Position numbers and translations under genes: made by a program. Positions 30,660 through 43,406 of a stretch of DNA of 64,000 nt are shown here, piece after piece. How positions within the stretch are numbered: the first letter of the stretch is position 1; each line of letters begins with the position of its first letter. This stretch comes from Mauremys mutica. Its lineage: Eukaryota; Chordata; Testudines; Geoemydidae. The DNA is taken from positions 4,009,733-4,073,732 of the forward strand of contig NC_059094.1 of NCBI RefSeq assembly GCF_020497125.1. Direction: 5' to 3'. The notes beneath the pieces are model-generated. The model was not told the DNA's origin and did no database searches. It saw nothing but the letters and a program-made list of their open reading frames with translations.

Positions 30660-31262
30660 TGTTGGAAAATCATAGTGCTAATGAAGCCTTTTCGTATTAG
30701 GCCTGAGTAAACCAAAGTTATGTTATGCTTGTCCAAACTGTCTTGGAAAGCTTACAGAACTCATTAGACTGAAGGCCGTGTATCTACCTAAGTCAGCTAT
30801 TTCGCTTATCAGTTTTGTTTGGCTCCCCAAGTATATGTTGGCTCCCCAAGTGTATGCAGCTGCGTTCACATGTATGCATCCAAAGTATCTAGTACAAAGG
30901 GTCAACGGATGTATCTTGTGTCCCCTTTAGAATGACAAATGTATCCTCAACAGATGTATCTTGTAGGCCCCACAAAATGATATATGTATCCTGCGTACCC
31001 AATTATCCCCTAATAGATACATGTACAGGGTCTATAGGTCAACCAAATGACGTAGACAAACGTAGGCTAAGTTGTTTGTTTCGGGGTATAAAGGTAAGCC
31101 CATCTGGCCATGTAAGGTGTGTCTCTTTCTCTGGCACTAGCCGAGAGGAACACCCGCTCAGCTGACCGATCAATAAAGGGTGTGGTACTTGTCTTCCTGT
31201 CTCCGTGCCTCCTTGGTGTAATTAGGTAAGCTCCAGGGGGAAACGAGCCCTTTTGGCTAACA
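30660..31262 (+). mobile_element. Solo LTR of an endogenous retrovirus-like element
   Basis: Begins TGTTGG and ends GCTAACA, flanked by CTTC on both sides (30656-30659, 31263-31266). TATAAA is at 31087-31092 and AATAAA at 31172-31177, followed by a GT-rich stretch, so U3, R and U5 are in the right order. The length of 603 bp and 4 bp TSD fit a class I (gammaretrovirus-like) LTR. No internal gene is present. A ~45-base tandem duplication (30908 and 30953) and a 17-base one (30821 and 30840) sit in U3. Confidence 0.7.
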
Positions 31263-31266
31263 CTTC

Positions 31267-31805
31267 CAGTCAGGAAGGGAGCTCACCCTCTGGGGAATGC
31301 TCGAATGAATCGGCCTGGCCCCAGGACTGAGCTACACATCTAAAGGCAGTCTCAGAATTTTTAACTCCCAGCCCCTCTGCTCCCTCCAGCCCTCAAAAGA
31401 CTTTTCAGGCCTCCTTTGGTTTGCTGTTTTAAAGGAGCTGAGCAAACTCTTTGGAGAGTGGAGTCATACAAGGCTGTGAGCAGTCTGGCATTCCCCCTGT
31501 CTGGTGAACTGGCCTGTGTCTACTTGTGCCTGACCGCAGGAGTAAGTGCTGCATGCACTGTAGCAGCACCAGCAAACTGTGTGCGTCTTACAGCTGGCCA
31601 CACACCGGAATGTCCGTTCGGGGGGAAATACGACATTTTGGGGGGAAGTGTCCCAGAGCAGAATGGGAGACCACAATTCTGAAATTTCCCATCGAAGGAA
31701 AATTCTGAAAAATTTGGATTTGTTTAGAAAATGTCAAAATGTTTCATTTCAAGAGGGTAAAAATGGATTTTTTGATAACATTGATTCCTTTCATTTACTT
31801 GTAAA
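31267..31805. other. Unrecognised DNA
   Basis: No feature recognised between the LTR and the short element. Confidence 0.3.
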
Positions 31806-31921
31806 AGCAAAGAGTCCTGTGGCACCTTATAGACTAATAGACGTATTGGAGCATGAGCTTTCATGGGTGAATACCCGCTTCATCGGATGACTTCCAGACT
31901 AACAAGGCTACCCCTCTGATA
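31806..31921 (+). mobile_element. Second copy of the unclassified short element
   Basis: Shares GTGGCACCTTATAGACTAAT, GGAGCATGAGCTTTCATGGG and CACTT-like text with 26492-26614. It ends CCAGACTAACAAGGCTACCC-CTCTGATA, the reverse complement of the other copy's left end, so the full element has inverted termini. Confidence 0.65.
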
Positions 31922-32484
31922 ATTTCATTTTCTTGTATATTACATTGAAACATTAAAGATAATACATTATATATTAGATGAAATAGCAGATATAAATATA
32001 TTAGAATTAATATTTAATATAATATAAAAAACAGAATGACCTGAACTGAAATGATACAGTCAAAAGAATTAATTTTGTCTTTCCCATCAAAAATTTTGTT
32101 AGAATAGATATGTTCCCATGAAACATTTTCGTTGAGATAAAAGTACATTTTCCTATGGAAAACTGGTCTAGCTCATTATTTTCCCACCAGCTGTAGTGTT
32201 CAGCACCGCCGCAGTAGCCAGGTTGAAACCTGGTGTCTGAAACAACACACAACATGCTCTCGCCTGGTCTATGCCTGCAGGGGAATATGCTGCTCCTGCT
32301 GCCTACACCCATTATCAGCAATGGGTCACTTCTGGACCATAGACACAGCTCAGGAGTCTCAGCATCCTGTCTTTGGCCCAGTGCAGGGAGGGGTGCTGCA
32401 GCTCAGCCTTGCGTGACATCACTAGTAGCCTTGCCTGGGTCCTCCAGCGAAGGGCAGGAAGGCAGGGCCTGATGCTCACGGGCT
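31922..32484. other. AT-rich then unrecognised DNA
   Basis: AT-rich at 31925-32060. Nothing else recognised. Confidence 0.3.
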
Positions 32485-32665
32485 GTAGGAAATGTATTTG
32501 ATAGGAACAGCTTTGGAGGATTCGAGTTTGGATATTTTTCTGAAGATATGCTCTAGTTCAATCAGCAATTCATTCAGGGAAGTCCCCTGGCCTGCATTAT
32601 GCAGGGGATTGGACTAGATGATCACAGTCTCCCCATCTGGCCTTATCATCTCTGAATCTAGAGAT
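32485..32665 (+). pseudogene. Divergent CR1 3' end fragment
   Basis: CR1-type 3' region: GGGGATTGGACTAGATGATC, then CTGGCCTTATCATCTCTGAA. It belongs to the subfamily ending in GATGATCACA rather than the octamer-rich one. Confidence 0.65.
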
Positions 32666-33400
32666 TTACTTGGGCATAAGGGGCAACAGAAGGCACAGCC
32701 AGGATGTCTTTGCTTCCCTCTTCACCCTAAGGACTTAGAGGCTATTTCCTGTTCCTAGTATGCCTGTGTGCTGATGTTCAGGACTCTTTATGTCCTATCA
32801 GGCCTTGCTAGGTGCTCTGTGTATCTGGGTTCATGGTGTGCTACACAGTCAGCCACACAAGTAAGGATCCATGGCATTGCTACTCCCCTGTGCTAAATGA
32901 CTGGATGAGGGGTAGTGGGCTGGGACACAGGGGCTATCAGCACCCTTGGTGTGGAATGTGGGTTGGCAGCGCTGATCCTGACACTGGGGTGGCATCTGAA
33001 ATCAAACACCCGGGGCTAAAGCATCGCAGTGAATGCAGAGAATGGAGACAAGATCCACCCCAGGAAATGACCAAGCCGGGGCTCCTGGAAGCTGACTGCT
33101 GCTCTGTTGTATGGCCCTAATGGAGAACCTTCCACTGAACTCATGGACTTCCACTGAGGCGGGGAGCAGGTGGGGCTGCAGGTCCTTTGCACGTTCTCTG
33201 GTTTGATAAAAGGCAGTTTTATTTCTGGATTATGAGGGTTGGGGATGGCACCAAAAGTGATGGGTTTTGCTAGCTTGATCCTTCTGACTGCTCTAGGGTC
33301 TTGCGTCAATGGAGGGGTTGGCCCCTGCAGTCAGAGCCCTGATCCCAGTTGTGCTTACAGCAGTATCACTCTAGTGATTCAAGGGACTGATTCCTGATTT
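32666..33400. other. Unrecognised DNA
   Basis: No feature I can support. Confidence 0.3.
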
Positions 33401-33492
33401 CATAGAATCATAGAATATTAGGGTTGGAAGGGACCTCAGGAGGTCATCTAATCCCACCCTCTGCTCAAAGCAGGCCCAATTCCCAACAACAT
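33401..33492 (-). pseudogene. CR1 3' tail fragment
   Basis: Starts CATAGAATCATAGAATATTA, then GGGTTGGAAGGGACCTCAGG, the reverse complement of the CR1 3' end and its octamers. Confidence 0.85.
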
Positions 33493-33624
33493 CTGTGTTA
33501 CATCTGTGTGATGGAAAGAGAAATCAGGCTTAGCCTTGGGTAGAATTTAACAGCTGGCTAGTCTGTTTAGGGCTTAAAATTAGCTGGAGAATTGTCCATA
33601 AAATTCATCTCACAAGATATTTCA
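33493..33624. other. Short unrecognised stretch
   Basis: Nothing seen. Confidence 0.3.
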
Positions 33625-34130
33625 GGTGTGTGTGCGCACAAAGGAGGTGTGTACGTGTGTGTGTGCGGGCACAGAGGAGGTGTGTGTGTGTGCACAAAGG
33701 AGGGGTGTGTGTGGGCACAGAGGAGCGGGGTATGTGTGCATGCAGAGGAGGTGTGTTTGTGTGCACAGAGGAGGGTGTGTGTGCCTGTGCACAGAGCAGA
33801 TGTGTGTGTGTGCACACAGAGGAGGTGTGTGTACGTGCACACAGAGAAGGGGGTATGTGTGCACACAGAGGAGGTGTGTGTACGTGCACACAGAGGAGGG
33901 GTGTGTGTGTACGTGCACATAGAGAAGGGGGTATGTGTGCACACAGAGGAGGGGTGAGTGTGTCTGCGCACAGAGGAGGTGTGTGTACGTGCACACAGAG
34001 GAGTGATGTGTATGTCCGCGCACAGAGGAGAGGGTATATGTGCACACAGAGGAGGTGTGTATGCGTGTACACACAGAGAAGGGTGTTTGTATGTGTGCAG
34101 ACAGGAGGGGTATGTGTGTATGTATTCGGG
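33625..34130. repeat. GTGTG/CACAGAGGAG minisatellite
   Basis: Irregular tandem units of about 20-30 bases built from ACACAGAGGAGG and TGTGTGTACGTGC. Several frames on both strands stay open through it because units rarely contain stops. They are not genes. Confidence 0.9.
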
Positions 34131-34159
34131 GTGTGGCTGATAGAGAGGATGAGTGTTTA

Positions 34160-34502
34160 TTCCCCCGATTCCCTGGAATCAGGCCCTGCGCCTGCGCCTA
34201 AGAGGGCCCCGGGCCTTAGGCACCTCTTTAATTTTGTAAATTTGTTTTACTCATCCGGTCCGCTCCAGGTCTTCGGCGACATTTCGGTGGGGGGTGGGGG
34301 GAGGGGTCCGCTCCGAGTCTTCGGTGGCATTTTGGCAGTGGGGGTGGGTCCACTCTGGGTCTTCAGTGGCATTTCAGCAGCGGGGGGTCCTTCGGTGCCG
34401 CGGAAGACCCAGACCAGACCCCCCGCTGGCGAAGTGCCGCCGAAGACCTGGACCACCGCCGGGTATTCGAATCGGGCCCCGCAGTTCATAAAGCCAGCCC
34501 TG
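34160..34502. mobile_element. GC-rich fold-back hAT MITE, left end truncated
   Basis: Right end AAAGCCAGCCCTG. The interior alternates GGTCTTCGGYGGCATTTCGG with its reverse complement, as in the copies at 50574 and 51779. The left terminus CAGGGCCGGC is missing. Confidence 0.7.
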
Positions 34503-35030
34503 TTTGCAGGGATGGTCTCAGCTCCCTGCACTGTTACCCGGTGTAGGTCCCAGAGCTGTGGCTGAAGCTGGCGAATCCAGGGTAATGATCTGTATTGGCT
34601 TGTGTGGCACCCACAGATCCTTTACGAGGTGATTGCCACTCTGTGTTGCTTAACCCTACTCATCATGCCGAGGGTAAAGTCCGTGTCAAGATGCTTTCCC
34701 TGTAATTTGTTGCATTAGGAAAATGTGTGTTCAGCAAACATGCCAGGGACCAGTTGGGGAGCCCACGGCATCATGTGGGAGCTTCCTGCTGCTCTGTCCC
34801 TTGGGTAACAGAGCGCCAGTTCTGCCACGCTTGGGGCAGCAAAAAACCTGGAGCTGTCCCTGCTTGCAGATTCCCTCATACTGAGTCTCGTTCCCTGTGC
34901 GCTGAGTCCCCGCACATGAACACAGCCGGCAGGTGGGTGCAATCAGTAGAAAGGCTGGAGTGTGAACTAAGGGGCTGCTGGGATTTGAACGTTGCTTTGG
35001 CCTTCCTTCTGCAGGGACCAAAGACAATGA
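34503..35030. other. Unrecognised DNA
   Basis: No feature I can support. Confidence 0.3.
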
Positions 35031-35240
35031 TTTCATAGGCCCTGCGAGTCTAAACTAGAAGGGACAATTCGGATCACCCACTCTGACCTCCTGCAGGTCA
35101 CAGGCCCAAAAACCTCAGCTAGGGCTTCCTGCATCCAGCCCAAAGCTTGCAGCTAAGCTAGAGCAGCGACACCCAGTCTTGACCTATAGACTCCAGGTGA
35201 TGGAGAATCCACCCCAGGCTGTTCCACTGGTTAACTAAAA
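35031..35240 (-). pseudogene. Divergent CR1 3' end fragment
   Basis: On minus this is the tail of the divergent CR1 subfamily, with the reverse of CTGACCTCCTGCAGGTCACA and of GATGGAGAATCCACC. Confidence 0.6.
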
Positions 35241-36792
35241 ATGATGCCAATATCGCTAATACCTAGGCAGCTTTTTTAAAATAACCTCAGGCCTGATTCC
35301 CTTCTTGCTCAAACCAATCTGTACCCTGAGTGACTCCATTGACTTCTCATCATACACCCTGAGTTACCCCAGTGAAAGGGAGAGGCCAATCAGGCGCTTG
35401 TGTTTAAGGGGCTTCTCCTCTGCCCCCTGAGCTTTGACCATCTGGAAATTTACCTGGGGAGCAAACGCCTACGTAAACCAGTAATATCTCTTTCCCCCTG
35501 GCCCCGATTCTCAGATCTCCATTCCAAGGCAAAAACTGCAGTAAGATGGAGTTATGGGTGATTCTAGTTGGTACGCCGCAGTGCTGAGCGAGGGACAGTC
35601 ACTTTGCTAAATAGGCAGGAGTTATCAATAAAAGAAGTGACTAGAAATTCTGCCTGCCCATGTAATGCACCGAGGCCGGACGCACACACTGACCGTCACT
35701 GAGGCTTGAGCTATTAGCCCCAGCAGCACAGGGCTCTCCAAGTTCCACCACAGGACAGTTTCTGAGCGTGTGAGCTCATAGCAGGCTGTGTAGTCTGGGG
35801 GCAGGTGCTGTGATCGCACACACTCGGCAGTGTGTGACATGCACCCCCAGTAGACATGCTGGTCCCAGGTATCTGTGGCCATGGCTCATTCCAAAATGGA
35901 GCTTGAATTCCTATAGCCCTCAGATGCTGAGGCCAGTTTGTCTAATCCCCATTAGTTTGCAATAACACTGACCTATGCAGACCTCGTGTCTCCTTCTGGT
36001 GGCTCATCTCAGTGATTGTACATCCTCAGCCAAGGTACTTCCCCTCTAGCTCTGCTGGTGGGGGGCTGTGAGTTGTGCAATGGTTGGCCACAGTGTGGAT
36101 TGCACAACCCACATTTGTGCAAGTCTGCAATGCTGGAGATGGACGGTTTGCATATGGACAGAGGTAACATTGGTACAGAGCTGGGCAAAACACAGTTGCA
36201 CAACCCTGTACTGCACTACTTAGTGCTTCGCCTTAGATAGCTTTTCCTTTTTTGTGTTTTTCCTCTGCTTTGTCTCTTCCTTTTGTTTCCCATTAAGAAA
36301 ACCCAGAATGGCCAAATCATCATCCACTACACTCAAATCCATTGCAGTAGGGGGGCCATGCATAGCCCAAAGGGGGGAGCTCCCTCAGAGCTGGCTACAC
36401 AGATCCTTCCCTCCTCCACTCCTGGTGCCCCCAATTCAATGCCAAGTTCTCCCCTAATTTGGGGAATGCCATTTTGAGACCGAAGCTGGGCACCCAAACA
36501 CAGAGTCACTCACAGTCACAAGCCTCTTCTGATAAATGTGGTCTCTGTGAGTTACTAGCTCCAGGAGGCCTGGGGACCAGCTGGGAACAGTATCAAGATA
36601 ATCTGAGAGCATCCTGCCCCATCAGCCTTCCCTGGCCTCAGCATATTACTGAATCCTTCCATCCACGGAGCCACCTTCCTGTGGGGAGAGACACAGGAGC
36701 TATCTTTATCAGTATAATGGCAGCTATTAGGAAGCTGCTTTGAGGTTGGACCATTAACACTAGAACAGAGGAAGATAGATTAGGGCAGGGGA
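35241..36792. other. Unrecognised DNA
   Basis: About 1.5 kb. I find no exon, RNA or repeat end. Confidence 0.35.
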
Positions 36793-38703
36793 TGAATGAC
36801 CAGGGAGGAGTATAAAAATATTGCTCAGGCATGAAAGAGTGAAATCAGGAAGGCCAAATCACACTTGGAGTTGCAGCTAGCAAGAGATGTTAAGAGTAAC
36901 AAGAAGGGTTTCTTCAGGTATGTTAGCAACAAGAAGAAGGTCAAGGAAAGTGTGGGCCCCTTACTGAATGAGGGAGGCAACCTAGTGACAGAGGATGTGG
37001 AAAAAGCTAATGTACTCAATGCTTTTTTTGCCTTTGTCTTCACAGAAAAGGTCAGGTCACAGACTGCTGCACTGGGCAGCACAGTATGGGGAGAAGGAGA
37101 CCAGCCCTCTGTGGAGAAAGAAGTGGTTCGGGACTTTTTAGAAAAACTGGACGAGCACAAGTCCATGGGGCCGGATGCGCTGCATCCGAGGGTGCTAAAG
37201 GAGTTGGCAGATGTGATTGCAGAGCCATTGGCCATTATCTTTGAAAACTCATGGTGAACGGGGGAGGTCCCGGATGACTGGAAAAAGGCTAATGTAGTGC
37301 CCATCTTTAAAAAAGGGAAGAAGGAGGATCCGGGGAACTACAGGCCAGTCAGCCTCACCTCAGTCCCTGGAAAAATCATGGAGCAGGTCCTCAAGGAATC
37401 AATTCTGAAGCACTTAGAGGAGAGGAAAGTGATCAGGAACAGTCAGCATGGATTCATCAAGGGCAAGTCATGCCTGACTAACATAATTGCCTTCTATGAG
37501 GAGATAACTGGGTCTGTGGATAAGGGGAAAGCAGTGGATGTGTTATTCCTTGACTTTAGCAAAGCTTTTGACACGGTCTCCCACAGTATTCTTGCCAGCA
37601 AGTTAAAGAAGTATGGGCTGGATGAATGGACTATAAGGTGGATAGAAAGCTGGCTAGATCGTCAGGCTCAATGGATAGTGATCAACGGCTCCATGTCTAG
37701 TTGGCAGCCGGTTTCAAGCAGAGTGCCCCAAGGGTCGGTCCTGGGGCTGGTTTTGTTCAATATCTTCATTAATGATCTGGAGGATGGCATGGACTGCACT
37801 CTCAGCAAGTTTGCAGATGACACTAAACTTGGAGGAGTGGTAGATATGCTGGAGGGTAGAGATAGGATACAGAGGGACCTAGACAAATTAGAACTGGGCC
37901 AAAAGAAACCTGATGAGGTTCAACAATGACACGTGCAGAGTCCTGCACTTAGGACGGAAGAATCCCATTCATTCTTACAGACTAGGGACCGAATGGCTAG
38001 GAAGCAGTTCTGCAGAAAAGGACCTAGGGGTTACAGCGGACGAGAAGCTGGATATGAGTCAACAGTGTGCCCTTGTTGCCAAGGAGGCTAATGGCATTTT
38101 GGGCTGTATAAGTAGGGGCATTGCCAGCAGATCGAGGGATGTGCTCATTCCCCTCTAGTCGACATTGGTGAGGCCTCATCTGGAGTACTGTGTCCAGTTT
38201 TGGGCCCCACACTACAAGAAGGATGTGGAAAAATTGGAAAGAGTCCAGCAGAGGGCAACAAAAATGATTAGGGGGCTGGAGCACATGACTTATGAAGAGA
38301 GGCTGAGGGAACTGGGATTGTTTAGCCTGCAGAAGAGAAGAATGAGGCGGGATTTGATAGCTGCTTACACTACCTGAAAGGGGGTTCCAAAGAGGATGGC
38401 TCTAGACTGTTCTCAGTGGTACCCGATGACAGAACAAGGAGTAATGGTCACAAGTTGCAGTGGGGGAGGTTTAGGTTGGATATTAGGAAAAACTTTTTCA
38501 CTCAGAGAGTGGTGAAGCACTGGAATGGGTTACCTAGGGAGGTGGTGGAATCTCCTTCCTTAGAGGTTTTTAAGGTCAGGCTTGACAAAGCCCTGGCTGG
38601 GATGATTTAGTTGGGAATTGGTCCTGCTTTGAGCAGGGGGTTGGACTAGATACCTCCTGAGGTCCCTTCCAACCCTGAGATTCTATGATTCTATGATTCT
38701 ATG
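36793..38703 (+). pseudogene. CR1 LINE, best preserved reverse transcriptase, 5'-truncated
   Basis: Starts in the linker (EEYKNIAQA-like text) and runs to the 3' octamers. An open linker part is at 36865-37257 ([58 protein letters not shown]). One TGA follows, then a 210-codon RT block (37297-37929) with [79 protein letters not shown] and FADDTKLGG (catalytic DD intact). A frameshift near 37915 moves to [20 protein letters not shown], with later stops at 38158 and 38377. It ends [12 protein letters not shown] text and (ATTCTATG)n at 38680-38703. Inactive, but younger than the other large copies. Confidence 0.95.
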
Positions 38704-40019
38704 ACACAGTGAAAGGGGCAAAATAAATGAAATGTGTCATGTTTTTCTTATGGATGCAGAGGAAAAGGAATGTATTACATGGATATCATCACCACAGAGT
38801 CCAGCTGCCATACAGAAATGTGTCTGTCTTCGATGGACACCCATGTGGCACCTAGACAGATGCCTCCTATTTCTGAAATTGTCTATCATCCTGCTATCTA
38901 AATTTCTAGAGCTAGATCTCCATTAGAACCAACTGAATAATCCACAATGAATCATTTATCCAGTGAGTCCGACTCATTTGGTAATTGTGGAATATTCACA
39001 AGCAGATGGTGATTTGATGCAAGTTTTTTCACATTTCTTTTTTTCGCTCTGTGGATTGATGTTTGCTGTATGTATGTGATATGTGAAATTCAAGCTGTGT
39101 TTCTTCATTGTGATTGGTCAGTTGGCCATCGTGTTGTTTCTGTTCCCTGATTGGATGACCATGCAAAGCACTTCTGATACAAATACTTGCATGTACAAAT
39201 TTAAAATTCAGTTTCCATGGATACTCATGCATGAAGCTTTGAAATTCACTTTCCGCCAACATTTGTGCTAGTAAAACTCAATCACTTGAATGTTTGTGGA
39301 AAGCGAATACAAAAGAAGCATGAAGATATGTTTGCAAGCTCTAATGTATACCATTTCTCTTTACAAAACCCAGCTGGCTTATATTCATTGGACTTTTCAC
39401 CCTATTTCTGCCTCTGATCATTTCTTTCATGAACTTTCAGCCTAAAAGGTATTCTCCTTTGAAAAATTATCCATCTTTGTGACCAGAATTATAACTCCAG
39501 CTTTAGCATCACAAATATATGAATAACTACACACATACACGAACACACCAAAAACACAACACTGCACTGGCCAAACCAAATTGTTTATTTCTCATACAGT
39601 TCAAAGATCAATTGGCTTTGCAAAATCAGGTTTCTGTTTCCATCTGCTTAATCCTGTGTCATTCACAAATAACAAGGAATTAGGATGGTTTATCTCTCTG
39701 TTTTGTAGCAATGATACAGAAAGCAGAGAGGAAAGGAATTAATGAGGTTTCCAGAATTGGGGTTAATCTAAAGGACGGAGCTAATGAGAAAGCAAGTTGT
39801 TTTGGTTTGCAAGTGAGCAAACAAGACCTCAAAGACATAAAGCTGTGTGTAAAGTCATGTTCTGTGAGGGTGTTTATGTCTATAATATGCCCTTCTGGTT
39901 CTGTACTGATACATTAACTACTGATAAAAAGATACCTTGTTTATTTCATTTTCCAAATGATATTTCCTTATAATGGAAAATGTTTAGTTTATATATATAC
40001 TAGGGTTTTTTTTAAATGA
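38704..40019. other. AT-rich unrecognised DNA
   Basis: AT-rich, with no exon or repeat end I can support. Parts of 39040-39300 loosely resemble 55930-56330 (TTCTGTTCCCTGATTGG and TTCTGCTCCCTGATTGA), perhaps the same old repeat. Confidence 0.35.
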
Positions 40020-40027
40020 TTTGCAAA

Positions 40028-40452
40028 CAGGGCCGCCCAGAGGATTCAGGGGGCCTGGGGTCTTCGGTGGCGGGGGGCCCCTGCTTTGGTGGTAATTCGG
40101 CAGCGGGGGGTCCTTCTGCTCCGGGACCCACTGCCGAAGTGCCCCGAAGACCTGCGGCGGGGGCCCCCCGCCGCCGAATTACCACCAAAGACCCGGCACT
40201 TCGGCTGTGGGTCCCGCTTCGGCGGTAATTCGGTGGCGGGGGCTCCTTCCGCCCCGGCAGAAGGACCCACGCCGCCGAAGACCCAGAGCAGAAGAAGATC
40301 CGGGAGCCTGGGCCCCGCGAGAGTTTTCCAGGGCTCCCGGAGCAAGTGAAGGACCCCGCTCCAGGGACCCCAAAAAACTCTCATGGGGGCCCCCCAAGGG
40401 CCCGGGGCCTGGGGCAAAATGCCCCACTTGCCCCCCCCCCCGGGCGGCCCTG
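40028..40452. mobile_element. GC-rich fold-back hAT MITE with perfect TSD
   Basis: Ends CAGGGCCGCCCAG and, on minus, CAGGGCCGCCCGG. TSD TTTGCAAA is at 40020-40027 and 40453-40460, identical. The 425 bp interior is built from GGTCTTCGGTGGC / GCCGCCGAAGACC inverted segments. Confidence 0.9.
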
Positions 40453-40460
40453 TTTGCAAA

Positions 40461-43403
40461 TAGATTTTACTTTGCTATTTCTGTGGGTATCAGGTGTAAG
40501 ACATGGACAAAGCTTTTCCTCTGCCTTGTGGGTGAACAACACTTTACGTATAGATTGAAATTGCATTCATGGGGATAGCACCCTGATTAACATGCCTGAT
40601 TTTTTTGTGAGGGTCCTACTCATATGCTACCACTCGCCCCCTTTCCCGGGCACTTCAGTAAAGTTATTGGACTGCAGGATGCTAGGTTGGAGAGAGCAGG
40701 AAGAATTTCAGTTCAATGTCACTCACAAAGTTATTACACAATGTTCTGTTAGCACACAGCACTAACTCACCCGCCTAACAATCACTGAAGTCAGCTGGAG
40801 CAAGACAGGGCCTCCCCCAAGTCCAACCGCCCAGCAATTATCCACCTCAAAATGCATTCATCCATCTGCAGCTGCATTATCTGTGTTCACTCTGCCTTGG
40901 GCTTTAGCATTCTATAAACCGCAGCATGAGTGACAAGCTGCCGAGCTAAGGAGGGTTATTGGTAACTGGGAGAGGATGTTGTTGAGCAGCACTCAACCTG
41001 AGGGAATGATCAAAGCTCTTTATAGGGACTATGTTGCAGAATTATACAGTGCCTAAAGACTCCAGCTCTGACCTCCGGAGTCATCTGATTGTGAAGTTAG
41101 CTACACTCACTGGCAGCTGTTTGAATGATCAGACAAATATTCACACCTGGAAATATTTGCATCACACTTTGGTGTTTGGAAAATAACAAACTGCCCATGC
41201 TCAGTGTGTGACCTTTAACGATTCATAATGCAAAGCCAAATGTCTTTAAAGTGCAGTTCTTCTTCTAAAAAGTGACTGTGTAACAATGGCCCCTTTTTAC
41301 TCAGCAGAGGTGCTCCTTGGGGGAATTCACCCCTGCACTGTGGTCACTTTATGCCCAGCTGTGTGTATTCAGAGTCAGATCTGTTGACTTCAGTGAGAAA
41401 AGTACATTTCTATTGCTTTGTGCTCCTTCTAGCCCTGCTGAACCAACAGGGAGGAAGCTGGGGTCTATTCCTTCTTACGCATCATTAACAGAACTGTTTA
41501 CTAAGGGCCTAATGGGGTGGCACAGATACCACCAAGGGCCTAACTGGGCCTGAAGAACTCAGTTACTGCTGAGAATGAGTGACAAGGAAAGAGATCAGCT
41601 TGACTCTCAGATCCCAAGGGGAGCTTATGGGTCTGGCAGTTTAATGCCCCCTCTTCCCCTGGTAGCCAGCCATGTATAATTTGGAACATTTAATAGAAAA
41701 TAATCACTGAGCCCCATGCTGCCATTTTTGCATTCAAAAAGAAATTATTTAAAGAACTATGAGTCAGGCCCCCAAAATCATGAGATTGGCTTAAAAATAA
41801 TTAGATTAAAAAACAGTAGTGCGGGATTCTATTAATTTGTCTTCTTGTTTCTGAGCCAGGGGGTGGGTCAGTCACACTTCCAGGCCTTTCTCTGCAACCA
41901 GGAAGGAAACAAGAAAGAAAGAAGGAAAATTGAGTCTCATAAAATAACTTGACTTGAAGAAAAGTACCAAATATTCTCAGATGTGACAACACTGAGAAAT
42001 GCACTTTAAGCTAAGCCCCAGCTCCCTTTCCTTAGGCTGCACACTGCACACACCACATTAGACAGGGAACAAACCAGAGTTGCTGTGGTAGCCCACTGAG
42101 TGCTAGGAAGTGTCTCATCAATTGTCTCAAGGACTGAAAACTCAGTGGATTCCTGATCACACAACCCGCCTGTCTTAAAACTTCCTAAAAGCTGTCGCTC
42201 AGTGCAAGAGGGAATTCCCTCTCCAACCACTAGGGGGCTGGAGGTCAAGAGCAGTCTCAGCTTTCCCTCCCCCAGGGCTGCCCTGTCCTTATATAAGGAA
42301 CTGCACAGCGAGATCCCCAACTCAGCCCCCCGCCTGAGCTCTTGAACCCCAGTGGTCATGTCTGCCCCGGCCCTGGCCATGGGCATAGGGCTGCTGTGAC
42401 GCCCCAGCATTCAGATACGTCCCTAGTCACCAGTCACACAGGGTCTGGTCCTAGGACTTGGTGTCTTTATGGACCCATTGGTGGCACCACATGGGGCAGC
42501 AATATGCTCCCCGGTCCTAGTGCTCGGAGCAGCTGCCCAAATGAGAAGTCTGCTGGGTCCAACTGCCCCTAAAGCCCCTCGGGCTCCTTCACCCATCCCG
42601 CCCCCCGACTCCTCCCTTCTTTTACTGCGGGGGGCTCAAAGCAGCAGCCTTGAAGTGCTGCCTTTGTTTGCAAACCCACGGGCAGGCTGGGCTGTGCTGT
42701 GCTGGGGCTGGAGGGGGAGGGGCTGCCCTTGGAGCAGATGGTCCCTAGCTGAGGAGTTTTGCAGGCCAGACATTCCTAGAAGGAAGGGGGAGGGTCGGTG
42801 GAAGGGGAGAGGGGCTTTCCCTTTCTGCATACAAGGGGGCCGTGGTGGGGGAAGGGCTGCCAGTAAAACGTTTGCCTCTCACGTGGTCAGTTTCCAGATG
42901 AGCTGCTCTAGGATTACACTCTATTCATCTCATGTAAATCGTATCTGGAGCAAAGAGCCAGTGCCTCCTTGCGCAGGGGATCTATTATGCATAAACCGCT
43001 CACAAAGGCATCTTCCTCCTCTGGCAGGGAGGGTCTATCAGACAGACCAATCCTGCTTTAACTTCAGCTGCACAGAAACCAGCCAGCCCGGCCTGCTGGA
43101 GTTTAGCCATATTAGGAGAAACCGTAGATTAACTCTTCCCTCCCCAGAGGAGCGTTTATGCATGCATGTATTTGTTTGGTGCTCTACCTTTGCAGACATG
43201 AAGCTCAGTGGGTCTGATTCTCCAGTCCTTGTGCGCTCACATCCCCCAGTGCAAGGGAGTGCAAACCCTACTAGATCACAACACTAGTGTTTCACACTGA
43301 CCTGGCACAGGTGTGAACAGCTCCACCAAGCACCAGGCGGGGAAGAATGCAGCCCAATGTCTCTGATTTGAGGAGTTTAAAGAAAATATCGACACCAGCT
43401 TTC
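40461..43403. other. Unrecognised DNA, about 2.9 kb
   Basis: No repeat ends or RNA genes recognised. A 272-codon ORF on plus (42469-43287) lies here. It has no motif I recognise, is low in conserved-looking patches and sits in GC-rich sequence, so I do not call it a gene. Confidence 0.35.
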
Positions 43404-43406
43404 TGA

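Noticed and set aside
33630..34565. 311-codon plus-strand ORF rich in Cys, Val and Arg
   Set aside because: It follows the GTGTG/ACACAGAGGAG array and then runs into a hAT MITE. Composition comes from the repeat.
36865..38610. Active CR1
   Set aside because: The RT core is intact, but the endonuclease is missing and there are stops and frameshifts.
42469..43287. 272-codon plus-strand ORF outside known repeats
   Set aside because: No motif, no splice context and a GC-rich setting where stops are scarce. I could not support it as a gene, though a homology search would settle it.
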